A stretch of 64,000 nucleotides of DNA. Source: Planctomycetota bacterium (GTDB lineage Bacteria; Planctomycetota; Planctomycetia; Pirellulales; Pirellulaceae). Location of the stretch: assembly GCA_026692905.1 (NCBI GenBank), contig JAPLNL010000040.1, forward strand, positions 35,655 through 99,654. Reading direction: 5' to 3'. A program made the position numbers and the translations under genes. Below are positions 8,352 through 16,580 of the stretch, piece after piece. The first letter of the stretch is position 1; each line of letters starts with the position of its first letter. The notes below the pieces were generated by a model, which was not told the DNA's origin, did not search any database, and saw only the letters and a program-made list of their open reading frames with translations.

Positions 8352-9482
8352 TTAGAAAAGGTCCTTTGCACCGCTGTATTTGGCGACAGCTTCCAGATCT
8401 AACTCTAGCCCGAGGCCTGGTTTGTTCGGAATGCTTAGCATACCCTCTGAATCCAATCGCCAGCCTCCGATCGTGATGTCGTCGATGAAGGGTGAGCCGG
8501 TTAAGTACTCCACCAAATCGGTTCCGGGAAACGCGGAGGCAAGTTGCAAATCGGCTGCCAAGCCAACAGCCGTGTTCCAACCATGCGGAATGAAACGAAC
8601 GCCATGGTCCTGAGCCATCCATGCGATCCGACGTTCCTCGCTTATGCCCCCAACCTTGGTGACGTCGGGCTGCACGATATCGAAGGCTCGGGCTTGTAAC
8701 CATGGCTGAAAAGATTGTCGTCGCGTGAGCACTTCACCACCCGCAATCGCAATCGGCGAATGCTCTCGCAGCAACACAAAGTCCTCGATCGCGTCAGGTT
8801 GCATTGGCTCTTCAAACCAATAGACGTCGTAGTTCTCCAACATCCGAGCCGTTTTGATGGCCCATTTGTAGCCGTTGGTCCAATACGCGTCGCTACCGCC
8901 AGCGTCCACCATCAATCGACAATCCGGTCCAATGGCTTCGCGAGCCGCTTTCACAATCGCTTCGTCCATTGCAGCACTGACGCGACCAAATGGCCCCCAG
9001 CCGATTTTGAACGCCCGAAAGCCTTGTGCCTTGACCGCCAAAAGACTTTCTCGCATCTTGGCTGGTTCCTGCATCAACAAAGAAGCGTAGGGCTGAACGC
9101 GTTCGCGATATCGGCCTCCAAGCAGCCTGCCTACCGATTGACCTGTCGCTTTGCCAAGCAGATCCCACAACGCGATATCGATTCCGCTGATGGTGTGCGT
9201 AACCGATCCTCCTCGCCCCAACCAAAACATATGCTGGTGTAGCTTTTCGCTGACCCGTTCAGGCTCCAATGCACTCTCCCCAACATACAACGGCGCAAGC
9301 AACGCCAGTGACGCTCGAACCAAATCGTCGTTGGTGAATACGCTTCCCAATCCAACAAGTCCTTCGTCGGTATGCACAGCGATTAAAGTGTGGACGCAAT
9401 CCTCCGGCCGAAGCTCGTTGCTCCAACCACCTTCCGGCGTAGCACCTCGCAACCCTGCGCAGCGTATGTCCGTGATCTTCAT
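8352..9482 (-). CDS. Mandelate racemase/muconate lactonizing enzyme family protein
   Basis: A 376-residue enolase-superfamily enzyme with the capping-domain motif SGIDIALWDLLGK and barrel motifs in order: KIGWGPFG (basic residue on strand 2), MVDAGG, WFEEP and AGGEV (three metal ligands), QPDVTKVGG, and IPHGWN with the histidine expected in the mandelate-racemase subgroup. Members abstract the proton alpha to a carboxylate, often dehydrating sugar acids; the substrate is not known. It starts 7 bp after the MlrC-like gene, so the two are probably co-transcribed. A paralogue lies at 11346-12521 and shares the GWGPFG segment. Confidence 0.9.
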   Translation of the reverse strand: MKITDIRCAGLRGATPEGGWSNELRPEDCVHTLIAVHTDEGLVGLGSVFTNDDLVRASLALLAPLYVGESALEPERVSEKLHQHMFWLGRGGSVTHTISGIDIALWDLLGKATGQSVGRLLGGRYRERVQPYASLLMQEPAKMRESLLAVKAQGFRAFKIGWGPFGRVSAAMDEAIVKAAREAIGPDCRLMVDAGGSDAYWTNGYKWAIKTARMLENYDVYWFEEPMQPDAIEDFVLLREHSPIAIAGGEVLTRRQSFQPWLQARAFDIVQPDVTKVGGISEERRIAWMAQDHGVRFIPHGWNTAVGLAADLQLASAFPGTDLVEYLTGSPFIDDITIGGWRLDSEGMLSIPNKPGLGLELDLEAVAKYSGAKDLF

Positions 9483-9488
9483 AAACGA

Positions 9489-10982
9489 TTAACCTCGTTG
9501 AAATCTTTTGACTCTTGGATGAAATTCCACATCGTGATCGAGTGGGAAAATAGGACGAGGGCAACGCGTGTGCCCTAAGTAAGGCAGGTTTGCGCTGGAC
9601 GAACCAGGAGCATCGATGTGGATCATCGCCTCGCACCAATCAGCGAACATATGGTGTTGGCAATGCGGCGATTTGACTACGACCGCATCGAAGCTACGCG
9701 GGTTCTGACCCAGCGAATAGAAAAAAGAGCGGTCGTACAAACTCACCGCCCGACTGCTGATCGCTAACGTCAAGTTCTCGCAGTCAAGAACCGCGGACGG
9801 CCCCGAATCCCAAACTTCACCAAACGACTCGCTACGAAACAACCCATCGGCTAAGTGCCGTACTGTGCCTTCGATGGAAAGGGGTTGAAAGCGACCGGTG
9901 TCCAGCGTCCCACCTACGGTTGTGCAAATCGTCCCACCAACTCCAACAGCCATCGCCCGCTGCACTGCGGGTGCATCAACGATTGGTAATAGAGTTCTGC
10001 CTCGATATCCGCACTCGATTAGCTTCCGCAGGATCGCATTGCTATCCCCGGATGCTCCGGAACTGGTTGCATCTGCGGCGTCGACCAAAGCGATCGTGCC
10101 CCGATTTGGTTTCAGCATGCGAGCGGCCATCTCGTCCAAGCTAACCAAGGGCGCTTTCATACGATGACGGTTGGGCCAAAAACTTTCGGCAATACGCAAC
10201 GCTTCGCGCTCAGCTAGCTCGATGTCGTTGTCGGTCACAACAAAACTGGTCGTCTGCAACGCCGGAACATCGGTAAACGGATTGCCGATGAACATCCCCG
10301 CGGATAGCCCCTGCGGTCCGGTTTCCACTTGCTGTGCGATGCGAATACTGTTGCCAAAAAGCCCGGTCGCCGTGATCAATTCATCGCCGCGTACCAATGC
10401 CGGGATCGCCACCTTGGCCGTAACCGGCCGAGCACCATCAAGAATCTTCAGTAGCAATCGAGCCGCCCGCTCGCCTGTCTCAAAAAAATCGACATGCGGA
10501 TACGTATGGTAAGCAACGATCGCATCCGAATGCTCCACCATGCGATCGGTTAGGATCCCATGCAGGTCCAACGAGACGACGATCGGCACGTCGTCTCCAA
10601 GCACTCGGCGTGTTTCCGAAATAAGAAATCCTTCCGGATCCAATTCCTCCTGGCTCGCCATCGCACCATGCATGCACAGATAAACGCCATCGACAGGTGG
10701 AGCCGATCGAATGCTCTCGATGAACTCACTCGCGATGCGTTGCCAAGCGTCAGCGGCCAAGGTTCCACCGGACGTGATGAAGCATGCGCTGTAAGCCGGC
10801 ACAACTTCAACGTTCACCAGCTCATTAAAGACACTCAAGGCTCCACCGATTTCATTGCGTACCGATCGGTGATATCTCAGCAAATCCTGGCCATATCGGA
10901 CTCGAAAGTCAGCGTATTGGCTCAAATGCGGATTGAACGTGGATACTTCTTGTTTGCATTCTGCGATTAGTATTCGACGCAT
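9489..10982 (-). CDS. M81 family (MlrC) metallopeptidase-like protein
   Basis: A 497-residue protein of the MlrC/M81 family, named for microcystin-degrading MlrC. Visible family signatures are ECKQEVSTFNP at the N-terminus, CMHGAM, SLDLHG and YHTYPHVD, which supply the His/Asp residues thought to bind zinc. Length and domain order (DUF1485-type N-terminal half, MlrC C-terminal half) fit the full-length family. No signal peptide is seen. It lies between two enolase-superfamily genes, 7 bp before one of them, which points to catabolism of a carboxylate- or amide-containing compound. The true substrate is unknown and microcystin is not implied. Confidence 0.88.
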   Translation of the reverse strand: MRRILIAECKQEVSTFNPHLSQYADFRVRYGQDLLRYHRSVRNEIGGALSVFNELVNVEVVPAYSACFITSGGTLAADAWQRIASEFIESIRSAPPVDGVYLCMHGAMASQEELDPEGFLISETRRVLGDDVPIVVSLDLHGILTDRMVEHSDAIVAYHTYPHVDFFETGERAARLLLKILDGARPVTAKVAIPALVRGDELITATGLFGNSIRIAQQVETGPQGLSAGMFIGNPFTDVPALQTTSFVVTDNDIELAEREALRIAESFWPNRHRMKAPLVSLDEMAARMLKPNRGTIALVDAADATSSGASGDSNAILRKLIECGYRGRTLLPIVDAPAVQRAMAVGVGGTICTTVGGTLDTGRFQPLSIEGTVRHLADGLFRSESFGEVWDSGPSAVLDCENLTLAISSRAVSLYDRSFFYSLGQNPRSFDAVVVKSPHCQHHMFADWCEAMIHIDAPGSSSANLPYLGHTRCPRPIFPLDHDVEFHPRVKRFQRG

Positions 10983-11020
10983 TTGGGAGACTTGTTGTGA
11001 CAGGGAGCTTGATATGCTAA

Positions 11021-11067
11021 CTCCCCTTCTCCTCCTCGGGAGGAGAAGGGGTAGGGGGATGAGGAGG
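11021..11067. repeat. CCCC-rich palindrome, copy 2
   Basis: CTCCCCTTCTCCTCC pairs with GGAGGAGAAGGGG, followed by TAGGGGGATGAGGAGG. It is the reverse-oriented partner of the copy at 11250-11298. Confidence 0.85.
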
Positions 11068-11249
11068 TGTGCCCGGTTTAAGAAGCCTGTTGAATTGGGC
11101 AGCTAGTTTCGCTCCTTCCCACACAGAACTCCGAAGTCGTCTTTTTTTAACACAATTCGCAGCGACAAGCACCTTACCTGCTTCGTGTAACGTGTTAGTC
11201 ATCGCTCAGAAAGCCAACTCTCTGAATGCCATTATACAGTAACCGCCAG

Positions 11250-11298
11250 CCTCCTCATCCCCCGGCCCCTTCTCCTCCAGAGGAGGAGAAGGGGAGGA
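11250..11298. repeat. CCCC-rich palindrome, copy 3
   Basis: CCTCCTCATCCCCCGGCCCC is followed by the stem TTCTCCTCC/GGAGGAGAAGGGG. It forms an inverted pair with 11021-11067 around a 180-bp spacer. Confidence 0.85.
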
Positions 11299-11345
11299 AA
11301 ACTCATAAACTCGTTGTATTACGAGCCCCCGGCCTTAAATTTACA

Positions 11346-12521
11346 TCATAGCGATGGAGTCGCGTAAATCCGTTCGCCTCGCACTCGGATCTCAACGTCA
11401 ACCAAGTAGGGGGCAATTCCCTCCAGGTCCGGTTCGATACCAAGCCCAGGAGCATCGGGAACATGCAACAGTCCGTTTTGATCTGGAGCGATGTGGTTCT
11501 TGGTCATCGCTCGGGCGAGTGACTTGAGCTCCGTCGGGAATTCGCAAATCACATGAGACTCTAAACCTGCAAAAGGTTGCAACGAAGCTGACAACGCGAG
11601 ATTGGACGTAAACGTGTGATTGACATAAGTCACGCCTCGAGCCGCAGCATAGTCAGCGACGTCTTTCGCAATCGTAATTCCACCGATGCGGCCCGCGTCG
11701 ATCTGTACGTACTTGAGCCCCGCATAATCGACCATGTGTTTGGCCATATGGAAATTGTGGCACCCTTCGCCTCCAGCCATTCCAACCGAACCGCTTTCTA
11801 GCGACAACGCGTGATACTCCGACAGGGCACCGGATACGAAAGGCTCTTCGAGCCAAGTCGCCCGAACCTCCTTGAGCATCTCGAGTCGCGCCCTTGCGGC
11901 TACCAGATCCGTATTCCAAACGGTCCCAGCATCGATCAAAAGAATTCCATCTTCCCCAAGCCCCTCTCGAGCTGCCGCGAGCTGAGCACAATCCTCTTCG
12001 ACGCTCGTTTGCCCGAATGGTCCCCAGCCAAACTTGGCCGCACGAAATCCTTGAGCTGCAATGGTCTTGGCTTTGCCTAATGTCTCACCAGCCGTATTAC
12101 CAAATAATACCGACGCGTAGGGTGTTTTGGCAAAGCAGGACTTGTAGCCCAACAGTTTCCAGACCGGCTCGTTCAATCGGCGCCCCAATAAATCCCACAG
12201 TGCGATATCGATTCCCGAAAGCGTATGGTCGGCCTGCAGCAAATCCAGGCTATTAGCGCGCACCAAATCTCCGATGCGCCGAATGTCGCTCACGTCGTCG
12301 ATCTTCTGCCCCAGCACGGAAGCAATAACAGGCTTGCACGCGCTGTGCGACATCGGACAGATCAAACTAGCAATTGACACCAACGGAGCCGCTTCGCATT
12401 CGCCCCATCCGACATGCTCACCAGCCGCGATCCGGACAAGCAACGCATCTTGGCTTCCATCTCCTATGTCCAAGACCTGTGGCATCGCCAAGTAGTAGAA
12501 ATCGACCGAATCGATTCTCAT
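11346..12521 (-). CDS. Enolase-superfamily (mandelate racemase-like) protein
   Basis: A 391-residue paralogue of the enzyme at 8352-9482. Key elements are SGIDIALWDLLGR, AKFGWGPFG, LLIDAG, WLEEP and MAGGEG (metal ligands D, E, E), QIDAGRIGGI, and VNHTFTSNLALSASL with the late histidine. It should be a metal-dependent racemase or dehydratase of a hydroxy acid; the substrate is not predictable here. It starts 7 bp after the MFS transporter gene, so transport and conversion are likely coupled in one operon with the hydrolase at 13973-14992. Confidence 0.88.
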   Translation of the reverse strand: MRIDSVDFYYLAMPQVLDIGDGSQDALLVRIAAGEHVGWGECEAAPLVSIASLICPMSHSACKPVIASVLGQKIDDVSDIRRIGDLVRANSLDLLQADHTLSGIDIALWDLLGRRLNEPVWKLLGYKSCFAKTPYASVLFGNTAGETLGKAKTIAAQGFRAAKFGWGPFGQTSVEEDCAQLAAAREGLGEDGILLIDAGTVWNTDLVAARARLEMLKEVRATWLEEPFVSGALSEYHALSLESGSVGMAGGEGCHNFHMAKHMVDYAGLKYVQIDAGRIGGITIAKDVADYAAARGVTYVNHTFTSNLALSASLQPFAGLESHVICEFPTELKSLARAMTKNHIAPDQNGLLHVPDAPGLGIEPDLEGIAPYLVDVEIRVRGERIYATPSL

Positions 12522-12527
12522 AAGTTC

Positions 12528-13976
12528 CTAACTTCTAAATAGAGGTTTATCAATAGGCTGCTTGATCGTATCGCGAGGAAACAACACAAGGATGCCAAAG
12601 AGCAGCAACAGCCCGGCGCCAAAGTAAGCCGCTCCGGTAAAGGATAACAATCGATCAATGCCAAGCGTCGATTTCCAAAGTCCACCAAACAAAGTAGCAA
12701 ACCCTGAGACGAGCCCTCCGCACAAATTGAGTACGCCAACGGCCGTAGCTCGAAATTGGCTAGGGATGACTTCGAAGGCAGACGCAAAAATGTTCCCCAT
12801 CAATAGTCCACTGAACAATCCAAACGCCATCGCCGCCCAACGCACTTGAACGAGCGTTTCACAAGCGCCAATCGCATGCAAACATGGTGCACACAAAATC
12901 AGACTAGCTAACATCAAATAAAAACGCGACGCCTTGGTCACACGCAACAGTTTGTCCGCAAGCCAGCCACCGCTCAACAATCCAACGGCCGTGCTGCTTT
13001 GCAGAAACAACGTGGCGTTGAACGCGGCATCCGACTGACTAAGTCCGAATTTGTCGTGCAAAAAGGTTGGCAGCCAACCGTACAATAACCACAAACCAAA
13101 AACAAAAACAGGAAAGACAACGCAGAGAATTTGGTACGTCGGGACAGTGACAATCGCGAACAAGCTGTTCCAGGCACCAACCCTAGGTTCCGATGTCCCC
13201 GATAAACATGTTTCATCGACTTCATCCAAGCAATTGGTCACTCGGGAGGGTGAGGCTCCTGCCGAACCGTGGCGTCGTAAGCTCGGCAGGAGCCTCGCTC
13301 TCCCCGTTTTTTTCAAGATACTTGGCTTTGCAAAGCTGTTTGGAGCGGTCGCAGCCCCCTCCCCTTTGAGTGTCCGCAAGAATGCAAAGTACGGGAATGC
13401 ATAAACGAGCCCAACACCTCCTAATGCAAAGAAAGCGGTTCGCCAGGCACCTAGGTCTGCCATCCATCCTCCGAACCAACTGCCGACCACGGTGCCGGCG
13501 ATTTGAGCTGTCGTCAGGATGGCAATCGTACGAGAACGTAACGCTGGCGCGAACGCATTTGCCGTAAGAGCGATGGCTGTTGGCATGAATAACGATTCCG
13601 AAATACCCATGGCGGCTCGCAGCCAGAGCAGCTCACCTCCGGAACGCGCCAAACCAGTGGCGGCAGTCACCAAACTCCATATGGTCAAGCTCAAGACCAC
13701 CAAGATGCGTTTGGAAACACGATCGCCAATGATTCCTGCGATGGGACAGCCCAGGGCATAAACCCATAGGAAATAAGCGCCGGTCAGTCCTAGTTGCTGA
13801 TCCGTCATCCCAAGATCGGACTTGAGCGATGGAAACATAGCAAACACGGCTTGCCGGTCGCAGTAGTTCAAGAAATAAGCAAACCACATGAAGCCCAACA
13901 GCAAGATAGCTTGGAGCGAGACCTTGGAGTCGTTTAACAAATCGGATTGGCGAATTGGTTCATTGTTGTCGGTCAT
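12528..13976 (-). CDS. MFS transporter carrying an in-frame repeat element
   Basis: A 482-residue major facilitator transporter with about 12 hydrophobic segments. The loop GDRVSKR after the second segment is the typical MFS loop 2-3 motif. The ATG at 13976 overlaps the TGA of the upstream hydrolase as ATGA, which decides the start over an upstream in-frame one. The anion:cation symporter type is likely, with a carboxylate substrate inferred from neighbours. Odd feature: the central loop between helices 6 and 7 contains a translated palindromic repeat (13244-13305) giving GRARLLPSL...GSAGASPS, so the loop is longer than usual. The reading frame stays open through the element. Confidence 0.88.
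   Translation of the reverse strand: MTDNNEPIRQSDLLNDSKVSLQAILLLGFMWFAYFLNYCDRQAVFAMFPSLKSDLGMTDQQLGLTGAYFLWVYALGCPIAGIIGDRVSKRILVVLSLTIWSLVTAATGLARSGGELLWLRAAMGISESLFMPTAIALTANAFAPALRSRTIAILTTAQIAGTVVGSWFGGWMADLGAWRTAFFALGGVGLVYAFPYFAFLRTLKGEGAATAPNSFAKPSILKKTGRARLLPSLRRHGSAGASPSRVTNCLDEVDETCLSGTSEPRVGAWNSLFAIVTVPTYQILCVVFPVFVFGLWLLYGWLPTFLHDKFGLSQSDAAFNATLFLQSSTAVGLLSGGWLADKLLRVTKASRFYLMLASLILCAPCLHAIGACETLVQVRWAAMAFGLFSGLLMGNIFASAFEVIPSQFRATAVGVLNLCGGLVSGFATLFGGLWKSTLGIDRLLSFTGAAYFGAGLLLLFGILVLFPRDTIKQPIDKPLFRS
13244..13305. repeat. GAGGCTCCTGCC palindrome inside the MFS gene
   Basis: A 62-bp palindrome whose arms GGGAGGGTGAGGCTCCTGCC and GGCAGGAGCCTCGCTCTCCCC pair almost fully. It is translated in frame within the central loop of the transporter. 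The flank 13306-13350 also resembles, in reverse complement, the CCAAACATCTTTGCAATG flank of the copies at 20172-20375, so the real element is about 100 bp. Confidence 0.9.
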
Positions 13977-14992
13977 GCGGAAAGGACCTCGTCGATCCCA
14001 ACCTGTCGAGCGATCACAGCCACGCAGTCCCCTTGTTGCGTCAAGCAAGGCACGCGAGCCGTGATCAAATACCCTGAGCTGCGAGCGATGATCGGTTCCG
14101 GTGTTCGATCGGGGCGTTCCAAATGATGGATGGCTCCTACGCAATCGCCAACTTGTACCATCCGACCGAGATCGACACCGATCTCAAAGATTCCCGACTC
14201 GGGTGCCAGTAAATAATCGTTTCGATCGAGGGCTTGAACCAAAATGGCTGGCGGCTTGCCAAGGCTCTCGCGAGTGTGCTCGACACCTTTTATCAAACCG
14301 ACATGGATGAGGACATTGCGAAGTCCCGACTGCGCGATCCGATGGACGCTAGCCGGTACGCCTTCGCCGCCACCCAATTCGGTCGTTACGACAATCTTGC
14401 CTTGATTCTCGGCTTCGACCGGCAGCAACCCCGAGCCTGCAATGTCGGCATAGAGGAACGAGAAATCCGTGTTCCAAGCCAACATGGCAGCCAGCATTTT
14501 TTTGCGCTGTTCTTTATCAGGCACGACATGCATATGTGAGCAGGGCACAAAGTCCATGCTGCGACCGCCCGAATGGATATCGATAATGACATCGCTCATC
14601 GGAAACAAAACCGTCGTGAGATAATGAGCGATCTGGCTGGTGACGGGGCCCTCGGGTTGGCCTGGAAATGCGCGGTTCATGTTCATGCCATCCAATGGCG
14701 ACAGACGAGTTGCAGAGCGGGCCGCTGGAAAGTTGAGCGACGGAATCAAGATGATCCTGCCCGTAATCATCTCCGGTGTGAGCTCTCGGGCCAACTTCAT
14801 GGCTGCGATCTGCCCTTGATACTCGTCGCCATGATTACCGCCTAGCACCAACACGGTTGGTCCATCGCCGTTGGCAATGACCGTCATGGGAATCATCACA
14901 TTCGCCCAACCGCCGAGATTGTGCGAATACGGAATTTGCATAAACCCTTGTTGCTTGCCCTGCGAGTCAAGTTTCAGAGAGGTAAAAAGCAT
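13973..14992 (-). CDS. Succinylglutamate desuccinylase/aspartoacylase family hydrolase
   Basis: From the ATG at 14992, preceded by CGGAGAA, this is a 339-residue zinc hydrolase of the AstE/AspA (M14-like) family; a longer frame opens at 15091. The zinc-binding pair appears as GGNHGDEYQG (His, Glu) and the third ligand in DIHSGG. Members cleave N-acyl amino acids or related amides. The stop overlaps the start of the MFS gene (ATGA), indicating translational coupling. With the transporter and enolase-family enzymes it forms an uptake-and-breakdown cluster; the acylated substrate is unknown. Confidence 0.87.
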   Translation of the reverse strand: MLFTSLKLDSQGKQQGFMQIPYSHNLGGWANVMIPMTVIANGDGPTVLVLGGNHGDEYQGQIAAMKLARELTPEMITGRIILIPSLNFPAARSATRLSPLDGMNMNRAFPGQPEGPVTSQIAHYLTTVLFPMSDVIIDIHSGGRSMDFVPCSHMHVVPDKEQRKKMLAAMLAWNTDFSFLYADIAGSGLLPVEAENQGKIVVTTELGGGEGVPASVHRIAQSGLRNVLIHVGLIKGVEHTRESLGKPPAILVQALDRNDYLLAPESGIFEIGVDLGRMVQVGDCVGAIHHLERPDRTPEPIIARSSGYLITARVPCLTQQGDCVAVIARQVGIDEVLSA

Positions 14993-15132
14993 GCTGGAAA
15001 TTCTCCGAGTGGCAGTTAGTTCGATTTGAGCCGCGGGCACTAGCCGCGACGACAGTGTTTGTAATGGAGGCCGTAACGCGGCTAGCTTCAATAGGACTCG
15101 TCGCCTTGTCCACTACGTGGATCCCCAGAATA

Positions 15133-16542
15133 TCATGCAAGGATTTCTCGCATGACGTTCCCATGCACGTCGGTCAATCGGAAATCGCGCCCTGCGTATC
15201 GATAAGTAAGGCGTTCGTGATCGAAACCCAGTAGATGGAGGATGGTTGCATGCAAATCATGAACGGTGGAGACCTTCTCAACGGCTTTGAAACCGAAGTC
15301 GTCCGTCGCACCATAGGTAACTCCGCCTCGCACACCGCCACCCGCCATCCAAACGGTAAAGCCGTAATGATTGTGATCGCGGCCACTCCCACCCTCCGAA
15401 ACGGGAGTTCGTCCAAACTCGCCGCCCCAAATCACGAGCGTGTCCTTTAACATGTCTCGTTGCTTGAGGTCAGCCAGCAATGCAGCGATCGGTTGGTCGA
15501 TTTCTCCGGCGTTCTTTCGAATGTTCTTCTCAATATCGCCGTGGTGATCCCAAGGTTGACCGGCGCCATGCCACAGCTGGACATAACGAACACCTCGCTC
15601 CAGCAAACGTCGCGCGATCAATGTCTGCCTACCATGAACCGTGTCACCGTACAGTTCTTGAATATGCTTCGGTTCACCCTGAATATCAAAAACGTCAGCC
15701 GCCTCGGATTGCATTCGAAAGGCCAACTCGAAAGACTCAATGCGAGCGTCCATGCGTGAATCGGTCGGGCCTTGAGAGCGGACCGATTCTAGCTTTCGGA
15801 GGAGCGCCAATTGACGTTGCTGGATATCTGTCGTCGCATGGGTGCTGCGAATATTCTCAATCAGTTGTTCGATCTTACGATATTGCGTGTCGACATAGGT
15901 GCCTTGATACGAGCCAGGCAAAAACCCCGATTGCCAATTCGCTTTATCGGAAACGGGATATCCATTTGGGCACATCGCGATGAAACCGGGCAAGTTCTGA
16001 TTGACGGTGCCTAACCCGTACATGACCCAGGAGCCAACGCTCGGCCTCGGTTGAACCGAATCGCCGCAGTTCATGAGCATCAGCGACGGTTCGTGATTGG
16101 GGACTTGAGCGGTCATCGAACGAATCACCGCAATGTCATCTGCATGGGCCGCGGTTCGTGCAAAAAGTTCGCTGATTTCTAATCCGCTTTGACCGTACTT
16201 TTGGAACTTGAACGGCGATGGCAAGGCACCACCTGTCTTTCGCTCCGTTATGTACGACTGTGGCAAAGGCTGGCCCGCGTACTTCTCTAGCAAAGGCTTG
16301 GGATCAAACGTATCGACCTGCGATGGTCCGCCATTGAGAAAGAAATGCACAACGCGTTTCGCGCGGCCAACGAAGTGCGATGCTTTGACGGTCAACGAGT
16401 TGGACGCTCCATCTCCGGTTGCCGCGATCAACGCATTGTCATCCGCCATCACACCCGCCAAGCCCAATAGCCCCAAACCAACTCCAGAACGGTGGAGCAG
16501 TTGGCGGCGGGACAACTCGATCGCTGGATGTTCTGTAGTCAT
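15133..16542 (-). CDS. DUF1501 protein, Tat-exported
   Basis: About 469 residues from the ATG at 16542; a GTG at 16557 adds five. A twin-arginine signal SRRQLLHRSGVGLGLLGLAG opens the protein. The body is the DUF1501 domain, related to alkaline phosphatase/sulfatase folds, with FFLNGGPSQVDTFDPKP, GEFGRTPVSEGGSGRDHN and the C-terminal HLLGFDHERLTYRYAGRDFR typical of the planctomycete family. Function is unproven. It is 38 bp downstream of a DUF1549/DUF1553 cytochrome gene, the standard planctomycete pairing, so both probably act in the periplasm. Confidence 0.9.
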   Translation of the reverse strand: MTTEHPAIELSRRQLLHRSGVGLGLLGLAGVMADDNALIAATGDGASNSLTVKASHFVGRAKRVVHFFLNGGPSQVDTFDPKPLLEKYAGQPLPQSYITERKTGGALPSPFKFQKYGQSGLEISELFARTAAHADDIAVIRSMTAQVPNHEPSLMLMNCGDSVQPRPSVGSWVMYGLGTVNQNLPGFIAMCPNGYPVSDKANWQSGFLPGSYQGTYVDTQYRKIEQLIENIRSTHATTDIQQRQLALLRKLESVRSQGPTDSRMDARIESFELAFRMQSEAADVFDIQGEPKHIQELYGDTVHGRQTLIARRLLERGVRYVQLWHGAGQPWDHHGDIEKNIRKNAGEIDQPIAALLADLKQRDMLKDTLVIWGGEFGRTPVSEGGSGRDHNHYGFTVWMAGGGVRGGVTYGATDDFGFKAVEKVSTVHDLHATILHLLGFDHERLTYRYAGRDFRLTDVHGNVMREILA

Positions 16543-16580
16543 GGTTTCTGTAGTCACCGTTACGGTCGCATGGATGAAAA

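Larger units (their letters stand above)
10983..11345. other. Intergenic stretch with an inverted pair of palindromes
   Basis: About 360 bp between the MlrC-like gene and the second enolase-family gene. Two CCCC-rich palindromes in opposite orientation (11021-11067 and 11250-11298) flank about 180 bp with no protein-like frame. The stretch separates two parts of an otherwise tight minus-strand cluster. Confidence 0.6.
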
